A stretch of DNA of 64,000 nt, from NCBI GenBank assembly GCA_963513935.1, contig OY740768.1, positions 43,766,368 through 43,830,367 of the forward strand, in the 5' to 3' direction. A program made the position numbers and the translations under genes. Source of the DNA: Aphrophora alni. Lineage: Eukaryota; Arthropoda; Insecta; Hemiptera; Aphrophoridae. The notes beneath the pieces were generated by a model that was given only the letters and a program-made list of their open reading frames with translations, searched no databases and was not told the DNA's origin. Positions 53,871 through 64,000 of the stretch are shown piece after piece (position 1 is the first letter of the stretch; each line of letters opens with the position of its first letter).

Positions 53871-54544
53871 ATGTCACTCATTACCAGAGCAAGTTGTCCG
53901 TTTATTTAAACATTTACTATAATCAGACGTAGGTGTCCTGATGAGTGATTAGATTTCGATCGATATTAGGTTATAGAAAATATAAAATTATCCGGGAAGA
54001 AGAGAATTGGAATTTCATGCGTTGACTTATATCTTCATTTTACTTGGACCACATTGAATACAAACATTTCTCATATAAATACATATTTACTGCCCACAGA
54101 TTACAACTGCCTCAGTTTTTGTCACGCTTCTCTGCATTGCAGGTTTATACATTTTGTATGAACTATTATTGTATACTCGGAGATGAAACTTTGTCGCTAC
54201 TTTTAGCAGCATCTTTGGTTATTAATTTTCTGTCATTAAGACATGGTAGAAGTTTGGATTAATTCAAAAAAGTTGAAGAAACAAAACTCTATAAAACTGA
54301 TTTTATTATACAACTAAACTTTAAGTCACATTTACAAACTTTGTCTTAAACCAAAATTAATTTGAAAACTGACAGTTTTAGTCTTTTGTGTTGGACTTGG
54401 AGTTCTTGTTTAATTTTAGGATAAACATTATTGTTTTCATTACAGATTTTTTTCTTTATTAAAGCCTAGATTATAACCTTGTAGATTTTCCTTCTGTTCT
54501 TTTAAAGCGAGAAACATCTTGGTTTTCATAGCTTTATGAAGAAA

Positions 54545-54735
54545 AAGAAGATAAAATAAAGGCTTTCGAATACTCCAATAGCGTCAAGGTCGGGAGAGAA
54601 TAATAGTTTATCAAGAGAGACTTGATAGGAAAGATGAATGAGGTGATCTAACACAAGACTGCATAAAAAAAAGCCTAGATACAGCTAGTTCCCTTGGGAT
54701 TATTGTGCACGAACTCATTATAAATGGTCCCCTGA
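54545..54735. repeat. Dispersed repeat, copy 2
   Basis: Diverged direct copy of 53680-53870, about 860 bp away. It contains TCGAATACTCCAATAGCGTC and CTTGATAGGAAAGATGAATG. Confidence 0.6.
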
Positions 54736-56234
54736 GAGGTAACCTATAATAAATAATACCCTTTAACTCAGTCGTTCATGGAGAATTTTTTTCCCCGTCA
54801 TACTCCTTCAAAAACAGCTGATTTCAATACCTGCATTGAGATGCTAAAGTTGTTCTTTTTAGTCCTAGGACCTAAAAACATGAGCTGAGGTCAACAGCTG
54901 TTACTTCGCTTATACGAACTTATTAACGATTGTAAATAATCTATAAAAACAACCGATATTATCGATGTAAATAACAGATAAAACAACTGTTACCATCGAT
55001 TTTATAAATAAATATCACTAATACAAACTAAACAACTGTAATAGCTGGAAACTTGTGTAACTTGTTCAAACTTTTGAAGGTACTTAAGTAGGTTATAAAA
55101 TTTTAGGTTTTGTGAAATTGTTTTCTTATTTTTTTTTTTTTTTTGTGTATAACGAAAAATATAGTTCATCACTAGGACCGAAAAGCTTCTTTCGATCCTC
55201 TCTCATTTTCCTCGATCTTCCTTCATATAAGGTTAAACTTGACCTTATATTTAAAATCTTCACTTTTGGTCCTTGTTATGAAAGTATTCACTATTGTAAA
55301 GTATTTTACTTCCTAATAACGTCATTCATGGAGAAAATCAGAAGTACTTATTTATATCTTAAATAGAACCAACAGACGTTCAATATATATAAAACTTACA
55401 TAAACTTTGAACTTTATAACAAATATAGTTTAATATATAGTAATCAAGCGAGTGTTACAATTTGATGAGAAAACAAACATAGCAATAATTAAAGCGACGT
55501 TGTTCAAATGAAAAGCTAAAATAATTAAAACACCAATAATTAACATGGAAAATAACATACGAGTCAACAACCCCCCCCCCCAACCCCTTGCAATAGTGGG
55601 AAGGTCTCCAGGGTGGCAGATTTCTGTTAATTATGAAAAAACAATCAATTGTACCCTTCCTTTCTCTCTATAAAAAAATATTTTTTCTATCTATTTTACC
55701 CCCCCCCCTCTCTATTTAGACAGTAAGTGTGAAAATATTATCTCATAACTATAGTATAAAGTTAAGTTGTAACATAATTTTCGATCAAGTCTTCTTTTCA
55801 TGGTTTTTATTATAGAATTTACATAGGAAAAACTAAATTACTCGGTAGTGTGGACTATATTTATAGTAATCATAGAACAAGTTTATGAAATTTTATTTAT
55901 ACTGAGTACTAATAAATATATACGTTTGTTTTCGTGTTTATATATTTGTCTGAATTTTTGCTTGACTAACGTTAATTTTAGGTTAAAGTGTAATAAAGCG
56001 ATTAATATCAAACGAAGCTAACGGGGGTTACTACCCTCAAAATGATGAGACACTGAGGCTGAGAAACATGTAAGATTAGTACTATAAAAAAAGTATGGAG
56101 TGACATAAGTTAGATATATTAAGTATATATCGTATATTAACTAGTAAAAATATATTTAAAAAATAAAAATGATAATATAAAAGTTTATATATATTTGTAT
56201 ATACTAAAGTGTCAAAAACCGAAACGGTTAAGTA
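54736..56234. other. Unassigned region with two poly-C tracts
   Basis: AT-rich. C runs of 11 (55571-55581) and 10 (55699-55708) are the only standout features. The 84-codon frame at 55112-55366 has no recognised similarity. Confidence 0.5.
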
Positions 56235-56282
56235 AGATAGAATAAAACTCGAACACAAGATCTCACAAAAATAAGTTTACTT

Positions 56283-56325
56283 AATCAAACGCGTTTCGAC
56301 GACAAAGTCGCCATCCTCAGTGATT
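56283..56325 (-). ncRNA. Hammerhead-ribozyme-like motif, left arm
   Basis: The minus strand reads stem I AATCA, core CTGAGGA, one extra T, stem II GGCGAC/GTCGTC with loop TTT, GAAA, the palindromic ACGCGT stem III, T at the cleavage position, and TGATT closing stem I with five pairs. All three stems are intact (one G-U in stem II). Confidence 0.68.
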
Positions 56326-57016
56326 CATGAGCTACAATAACTAAACTAGCACTGCGCCAACCCCCGTATTTATACAAGACTAAAGGGCCTTGACCGAAAC
56401 CTACTTTCTAATATTGGGGCCGTAACAAGTGCCTCGCGTCATTCTAAATAACTTAAAAGTTAACATCTAACTAATACAATTTCGTGAATCAATCTAATAG
56501 CTAACAAAGCGTTTTATATTTTACATTAATACAGAACTTTGTATCAGCAATAATTTAATATTTACAGTTATATTACAGTACCTGTTAATATAAAAAAGAT
56601 CCCCACTCATTTATGTGTTTAATGTAGTAACATTTTTCAACAACAAAGAGAAACTTTTTGGATGTAAATGTGTTTAGAAAAAGTAATAGTTTATCCTTTA
56701 GTGTTTATAGAATGCATACACACACAGATAGATATATAACTAAGGATTCACACTATTCACCCGCGCATAAAAAAGCAGCGTTCAACTCTATGATACACCG
56801 GTTAATAAACTTACCTCTCACTAAAGAATAATACGAAAAATAACTTTAATATATTTGTGGTGATGCAATTTTCAAAGGTTATCCAAATAATAGATAGTAT
56901 AATAAAGAAAGCGAAATTTAAGAAAATAAGTTTAGGCCACACCCTTCTAGTCTTTTATAAATACCGGGTTTGGCGCAGTGTTAAGTTAGTTATAGTTTAG
57001 TTATAGTAGTTCATGT

Positions 57017-57057
57017 ATCACTGAGGATGGCGACTTTGTCATTGAAACGCGTTTGAT
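57017..57057 (+). ncRNA. Hammerhead-ribozyme-like motif, right arm
   Basis: Plus-strand partner of the motif at 56283: ATCA, CTGAGGA, an extra T, GGCGAC/GTCATT with loop TTT, GAAA, ACGCGT, T, TGAT. Stem I has four pairs, and stem II has one C-A mismatch and two G-U pairs, so this copy is weaker. Confidence 0.6.
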
Positions 57058-57140
57058 TAAGTAAACTTAATTTTTGTGAGATCTTGTGTTTGAGTTTTAT
57101 TCTATCTAATAATATCACACAAGTCAAGCTCAATATTTAT

Positions 57141-60100
57141 CTACTGTTATGTAATTTTTAAACTTCAAAATGTATATAAAACTAAAGTTTTAGAAATGTT
57201 TAAGAATACCATATTGTGGCATTATGAGGTAATTTAATCCCACTCAAAAATAGGGTTATTGGGGGGAAATTTTAGAGTTTATAGAGTTTAACAGAATAGT
57301 CCAATAGCCTGGAAATTTCTGTAACCTCAGTGTTATTTACAGGTACGTCAATACTGTCGTTGATTTTGATTGGTTAGTAATGAGTTTGTAGTTGGAACTT
57401 ACTGGAAGCATACAGGACCCGAAAACATTTTATCCACTTGACCAATGTCTGTCACGCTCGTTTCTAAAAAGAATTATAACACAAGACGGGCGGTATTGCA
57501 ATGTTAAAAGGAGAGGTTATAAATTAGTATAGAAAAAACTTTGTATATTTTGCTAATATATATTAGAATGATAGTAGCTAAAGATTCCACATTTATGTTT
57601 TCATCTGTGCAAGGATACCTCTGCCTACAACTAACCTATAATGCAAATATAAGGTTTATTGATTATGCTGAATGATAGATAACATTTTCTGCTAAATGTT
57701 TAATAACAATATTCGTTCAATACAATAGTACCTTTCTATTAGATATAAATACTTGGGAAATAGATTACAGATACCGTAATGTCGTTGGACATTAGCAGTT
57801 TGGAGCGTAGTATTATCAGTCATCTCATATAGTTTTTAATTAATATATGATAGGTTACCGTCCAAAGGCTTCCAGATTAATTATTATTTTTCATTAAAAA
57901 AAAAATACGATATCTTTTTTAAGGTAAAATAATTAAGTTTTTATACTATTCAAGTAAGGATGGAGTTTGTTAGATTTCTGGAAAAAAAAGATCTTAAATG
58001 TTGAAGATTTGAGACCAGCTTCTTTTTTTAGATTTGTAAAATATGAATCGTATGTTTCCTTGGTTGTTTTTTGTTTATGGAAGAGTGAATTAGGATGCAG
58101 TAAAATCCAAAGTAGAGATAACAACGTGCTTGTAATAGGGGTTATTACAAACCCTACACAACCTTGCAATCTGATACTCAAACGAATGTTATGAGGAATA
58201 TCAGAAAAAGAAGGACAATGAGCAGCTCATTTGTTGATCAAACAGACATTTTGTGGTCGTGTTTTTAATAGTTTTATATTTTATAACTACGTTTTATTAT
58301 TTCTTCAGGTAGAGTAGTCGGACGTGTAAAATAGCACATACATGGAAATGTATTGACTACAAAGAGTAAATATTTAATCCCCTGTAAAGTGATGTAATGT
58401 TGGTACACATTGTTCATTAGAGGAAAACTAATTACATCAGTTGCAGATGTTGTATACTCGTAATTGAATGGAAATAAAGTGTTTTCAGTTTCAAATCATG
58501 TATGTACAAACTAAAAAAACGTCCGTTACAGCCTGTTGTAAGCTGTAGATATTATACAATTAATTTAACCACTTGCTTGGAGCTGGTCCAAGGGAATAAA
58601 GGTTTGGATGCAACAGATATCAACACTTGCTAATCAACATGTTGATATCAAACGATTTGTACACTTTGTTTTATTTCTCCATTGTTTCTTTTGTTTTATT
58701 TTTGTACATAAAAAAAAGTAATGGCAATAAAACATTTATAAATTTTATATTAATGAAATGAAGTCATTAAAATAATAATAATACAACAGTTATGGCACGT
58801 TTTGTCTAATACAAACAGAAGTGAGAGAGTGAAATTATAAAACTTTATGTAATAAAAAACAATATTCAAATAAACCGTGTAAAACATTAAATATATTTTT
58901 TCACACAGTCATCTTTAAAAAAATAAAAATAAAAAACTAACTTAACAAAACTTTTCCACGTAGAAAATGTAAGTTCGACATTTGTCAGTCAAAAATAATA
59001 TCAAACCATACACGTCATCTTAGATCTATAAAAAATATTTACATATTAAAATAGAGCCTAAACGTACGATAAACTTGTGCTTAGAGTAAATCGTATATGA
59101 TTGAAAAACCAAGCGGTCAATTCTTTTATTTTCTCCCAAAACGTATTTTTTTTTACTTACATTGCTGTACATTGTTATATATTTATACCTATATTTTTTT
59201 TAATACATCTTTTTTAACAGATTCATGATAGATTTTGATTTTATCTATTCAGGTACTTAGAACAAAATTATCAAAACCTTAAACCTGATTTTAATAAAAT
59301 TAGAATTTTGTTGTTTGTTGAAATGGATCTTAGAGAGTTGTCTGAAAGATAATATTTGATGCAATATCATTCTTGTGAACAATTTTAAAGTTTATTGCTT
59401 TACTCTATAGTGGGTATTGTGTTTAATATAAACAAAACTAAAGTTTACAAAATAAATAGGTAAAAATATAATTATAATCCTCTATTTTATGAAATCACTA
59501 GTTATTCCATAAAACATCGTAATTCATTAGTTAAAGTGTATAATACACTTGTGTTCTATAGTTTAACTTGTTATTTCATATTATAACATTGTGTTAAAGT
59601 GTCAAATTATAATTAAGTTTATTTTACAAGTGTGACTTAGTAAGGTTACCATTCTATTAATACTTGTTGTAGCAAATGACTGCAATAGATTGAAGAGAGA
59701 TTTTTTTTACAAAGTAATATTATTTTATCTATCCTTTTCTTTATTACTTTTTTGGAATTTTATATAATTACCTGATTTTATATTTTACTTTATTCGATTT
59801 TTTATAAAGTTCTTGTATTAATTTTAGGATGTTCTTATTTACAGTATAAATTATTGATAATTATTTAATTTATAGTATAACTAAGGAATATGTGTAATTA
59901 TAGATTTATTACACACTTTGAATCCGTAGTTTTCGTGGAATATCTATTTATTTCATTTTATCCCACCCTTGGGATGTACTCGTATAGGTTAATCGTATAG
60001 GATGTACTCGTACTTCAATAGGTTAATCTAGTTCATTTCGTACCATCCACCTATAAGATCTTTTTATCTCAATAAGCATACAATATCCCAAAAACTAAAA

Positions 60101-61902
60101 ACTAAATAAATATAAAAATAATTAGATATAATTTTAAATAAAAGGATATATTTTTTTAATACGGCTATTTTAATAAAATAACAACTATTTAAGAATCATT
60201 ATAATGCTTAAATAATTACCATGAAAAGGAAAACTAATTTAACTTAAAATGAAATACAATTTATAAACGTGTATAACACTGAAGTAAATCTAGGCCTGGC
60301 ATTTTGGTTGACCTACAAATACAACCCATTTACCTGTTTACTGCGGGATTGCTCTTTATAAGGAATTGCTTTTGTAAATCGTAAAGCGTTTAACATTTAA
60401 GCAGTACTTTCAATTCGATTTAATCATTCTTAACATTTTATCAAAGTTATAGAGGATAAAGGCACAAAGATAGCGGGTGGATTAGTGCCTTAAAAATGGT
60501 AAAAATGAACATTCAATACAAGTTATTAAATTTTGAATTCTAAATCAAACCCACTAGATAAAAAATTAACACAAAGAAAAAATATTTGTAATAAAAAAAA
60601 AAAACTAAAATATCTAAATAATTTTTGTTACAAATTGATTATATTTTGCATCCATTACATTACATATTGTTGTAGTTACTACAAGTGATGTGTAGTTTAT
60701 AATACTTGAAGATACTTTGTTCTATGATCTATGGTAACACAAACTCATAGTTATATTTAGAGCACAATGTAACTATGATTTAAAATCCAAACAAGGTAAC
60801 TAATGTATCAGCAATTGGCTTCTTAACATTAGACTAGGGTTATATAATAACATTCCATGTTTATATTATATTATGTTAAAAACTACGTTATATTATTTTT
60901 CATTAAGATACCGTGTGTCAATTGTTCCGACACACTTTAATGAGATTTTAACAGTTCAAAAATAAATACTTATAAGATATATTTTCAGTTTAAAAACTAC
61001 AGATTTAAATTAAGATTCAATTTTAACCCATTTGATGGATTATAAACCTTAGGTTTAGATACTTCATTAACAAAGGGGGGTTTAAAACTTAAGCTGGAAA
61101 AAATAATTTCACCATTATATTTAGTCATTTTCAATATTATTTAAATGAAATAAAAACATGTTTGATTCGGAAATCAAAATATTCTCTTTTTCTCTAGACC
61201 CAAAAAGTGTGAAGAAAAAAATACGATTGTTTGGTATGGGATTTACTGTGCTGAATGTAAAGTTTATTAAAAATTAAAATTTTGTTTCTTAAACTTCTTT
61301 TATAGTTTGTTTATAATATCTGATAATAATTTTGCATGGGATACAATTAAAACATTGACTACCTTATCAGCTTGGTAGGTATAGAAAAGTTAACTTCAAA
61401 CATAATATAATTTTTCTATCTTGAAATGTTAAGCTCTTTGTCTAGTCGTATCGATAATGTAAACACAATTATCATAATAAAATGAGTATGGTGTTTCCAT
61501 CGTATCCAAATATGCAATGTACACTCTTTTGAAATCGTTATACATTCCATATTGGATCGCCCAATTTACATGCACGATATCTAAATTTATCACCTCATCG
61601 GGATAGTTTTAAAGATGGTAGTGATACCAATTCTTTTGAAGCGATTCCACTCTGCAAATTTTCAATAACAGAAGTATATATTATAAGTATATTAAGTATA
61701 TATTATAATTATATTATATCTTATCATCTCAGATCCGTGATGTAATTCTTGTGCGATTTTAAATTTCGGCTCGAGTTGTTCTTGAATTTTGCTAAGCTTA
61801 ATAGCTTTTGCAACATTAATATCATCAGAAGATTTCTTTTCCATTTCTCTCTCTCTCTCTCTTAAATAATAATTAAAACAATTATTAAGTTTCAGAAAAA
61901 AA
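57141..61902. other. Long AT-rich region without recognised gene
   Basis: Small items only: a short duplication GGATGTACTCGTA...TAGGTTAATC at 59975-60030, and a TTCGACATTTGTCAGT segment at 58975 that resembles 44290. The overlapping 75-82 codon frames at 57933-58194 face each other and match nothing I know. Confidence 0.5.
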
Positions 61903-62300
61903 TGTTAGAACGTTACGTTGAACGATACATTGAACATTAAAAAGTTACGTTGGACGATACATTGAACGTTGGAACGTTACGTTGAACATTGGAACGTTAT
62001 ACTCAAATTGGAACGTTACGTTGGACAATACATTGAACATTGGAACGTTATACTCAAATTGGAACGTTACGTTGAACGATACACTGAACATTGGAACGTT
62101 ACGTTGAACGATACATTGAACGTTGGAACGTTACGTTGAACGATACATTGAACATTGGAACGTTACATTGAACGATACATTTAACGATGGAATGTTACGT
62201 TGGATAATACATTGAATATTGGAACGTTAAGTTGAACGATACACTGAACGTTTAAACGTTACGTTGAACGATAAATTCAACGTTAAGGCGTTACGTTAAA
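61903..62300. repeat. Minisatellite, about 35-bp units
   Basis: About eleven imperfect units of GGAACGTTACGTTGAACGAT and ACATTGAACATT. Some units are shortened to GGAACGTTATACTCAAATT. A (CT)n tract (61847-61862) lies 40 bp upstream. Confidence 0.9.
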
Positions 62301-64000
62301 CATGTTCAATAATTTACTTAGTGATAAAAGAAGGTATTTTTATAGAATTAAAAAGATTTCTATACTTCCCATTGTTTGATTTCTTTGTTAGATTAATTGT
62401 TATAAATCTATTCAGTTTACTCCAACACAGAGAACATATTTTTAAATTAATCAAACTTCAAACCTACATTGTACAATAATTATATATTTTTGGTGTAATA
62501 TTTATTAAGTTTTAAAATGCATAAAATTTTCGCATTGTTCGTAATAACTTGTAAATTAAAAAAATTTTAGCACTGTGATAAATAAATATACGATACTTGT
62601 TTACGACGACCGCGAGTGTAGTAGTTTTTTAATTCACTTTCTTTCTCCAACAAACAATCATCAAATTCCACCAGAGAAATTTGTTCCAATCATCTAAAGA
62701 CAATTAAATCATTACAATTATTATAGAAAAATGCGACTTGTGTATGCATTATCTTCGAGGAGACGAAGAAAGTACTACCTTCAGAAGAGACCTTTTCCCT
62801 ATCCTCCCATGTTAAGACTGCGATAGAAACCTCTATACTAACGATTTATTTACGATAATAATAATAGAAAGTGTTATAAAATAGTAATTAAGTAATACTT
62901 TATTTAAAAAATAACACGAAATCTACCGGAAGGTTAGTGATAAGATTGCCGCCCACAAGTTAGAAAATACGGTTCAATTTAACTCTTCTGACAATATTTA
63001 AAACCAAAACTGTAGCATTACTTTTTATTAAGAGTTAAGTAGCTCAGAATTATTGCATCTTCCATTATAAATGCATATTCTTATCACACTAACCAGACTG
63101 TCATTCCGAGTTTGTGTTGTTGGAATGACTTTATTTAATCATAACAATGTCTTATTGTGTAAATACAGCTTTCAATTTCTTTACCCACTTCGTCTATATG
63201 TAATGTTGTGAGTTTTTTTAAATAATTCTTCTCAATGATATCTAAGACTTCTCTATTACTGAGAATAATAAAAATGTGTATCTAGAAGGTTCCCGTTTAA
63301 AAAGGAAAAAAAAATCTTGCAACAAGTTACATAAAAATCCCCAAATAACATATTAGATACATGTAATCTAAAATGTGAGTAATTCAAAAGTAAAATATTG
63401 CTACTATCTTTTGCTTCTTGTATCACATCAGTTTTAAATGACATTCCTTAGAATCAAACAGGACAATACAATTTTGTGAATAATGATGCTTTTGTCAATA
63501 TTGGTCTTTCAAACGATAACTCCCACCATGATATCATTATAAAATTTATTTAGGTAAGTTTAGAATTTAATTTAAAATGTAGAATATAATTTATTTCATG
63601 CATATTCAATACAATTTCAAACTAATTAGAGTTTGAATTCTGTTCCATAAAGCAAAGTACCGACAACTTATTGTACCAACAAAATAGCTCGTTAGAACAA
63701 ATAAACAATAAAATAAAATACAAGTTTTTCCAATTATTAAGAAATAACATTGAACAAGTTATCAAAACCAAATCTAAAAAAACCCAAAACAACTCGACCT
63801 ACTTTAAAACAAAAAGAACATCATACTTATTACACAAACATACACATAAAACAATATACAATCATCTTATGTATGTTGCAAACTTATACAAAGGCCTTTC
63901 AGGAAAATTAGGTGATTCGATGGCTAAGCCAGTGTTGTGTTTACCTTTAATTTAATAAAATTAATAAATTGGTTTTGAAGAACAAGGGGGAAGGTCTACA
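62301..64000. other. Right-end region without recognised gene
   Basis: AT-rich. The 94-codon Lys/Asn-rich plus-strand frame at 63671-63955 has no recognisable domain, and a similarly biased frame is expected by chance in such sequence. A block at 62740-62830 is slightly GC-richer and open on the minus strand (VSIAVLTWEDREKVSSEGS), unassigned. Confidence 0.45.

Larger units (their letters stand above)
56235..57107. mobile_element. Foldback element with two outward-facing hammerhead-like motifs
   Basis: The inverted arms 56235-56391 and 56935-57107 share CACTGCGCCAA, GAAACGCGTTTGATTAAGTA, TGTGAGATCTTGTGTT and GAGTTTTATTCTATCT. The interior is about 540 bp without coding content. Just beyond the right arm is CAAGTCAAGCTCAATATTTA, the same right-end sequence as in the element at 50431-50667, so the two belong to one family. 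No clear target-site duplication was seen. Confidence 0.75.

Noticed and set aside
63671..63955. 94-codon Lys/Asn-rich plus-strand frame as a gene.
   Set aside because: Composition-driven. No domain or signal peptide.

Overview
The window is eukaryotic, AT-rich DNA (the only GC-rich patches are exons and a few transposons) with GT-AG introns of about 0.25 to 7.5 kb and many decayed transposable elements: piggyBac, mariner, a second Tc1/mariner lineage, a jockey/CR1-like LINE, Helitrons and foldback elements. Together with a phospholipase C-epsilon gene this suggests an arthropod, most likely an insect with a large genome. I cannot name the species.

One protein-coding gene is recognisable. 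It lies on the minus strand, and its exons can be followed from 44.8 kb down to 2.6 kb. I placed 16 exons by splice sites and reading frame. All 15 junctions agree in phase and give a continuous 1018-residue reading frame with no stop. In order the protein carries a FERM F2-end/F3 (talin-like) module, a RasGEF (CDC25) domain, the PLC-epsilon linker and PH-like region, a Ser/Pro-rich linker, EF hands, and the start of the PLC X catalytic barrel with the first catalytic histidine. The rest of X, then Y, C2 and the Ras-association domains, must lie left of base 1. The 5' exons were not found and lie right of 44.8 kb, in or beyond the window. The family is a Ras/Rap-regulated enzyme that splits PIP2 into IP3 and diacylglycerol and also acts as a Rap exchange factor. 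The FERM-like module in front of RasGEF is not part of the vertebrate PLCE1 layout I know.

Region by region: 1-2.3 kb, a broken piggyBac transposase (minus) and a broken LINE reverse transcriptase (plus). 2.6-15.5 kb, the 3' half of the visible gene, with foldback elements in its introns and a MITE built from repeats of its own terminus. 15.5-26.4 kb, linker and RasGEF exons, a long (TA)n tract and one decayed hammerhead-like motif. 26.7-27.9 kb, a dead mariner with a TA duplication. 29.5-37.1 kb, RasGEF and FERM exons, a 121-127 bp tandem array and a dead transposase of another Tc1/mariner lineage. 37.1-44.6 kb, a large intron with a perfect 36-bp palindrome, a 527-bp foldback and a Helitron remnant keeping the end of its Pif1-like helicase. 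44.8-64 kb, no recognised gene: a Helitron 3' end, a 114-bp minisatellite with 570-bp higher-order structure that keeps a 534-codon frame open, an 829-bp palindrome, two foldback elements with hammerhead-ribozyme-like motifs, and a roughly 35-bp minisatellite.

The most interesting signals are (1) a dispersed family of hammerhead-ribozyme-like motifs, the best inside an element flanked by a 15-bp direct repeat as expected for a Penelope-like retroelement, (2) the FERM-RasGEF-PLC architecture, and (3) the higher-order 114/570-bp array.
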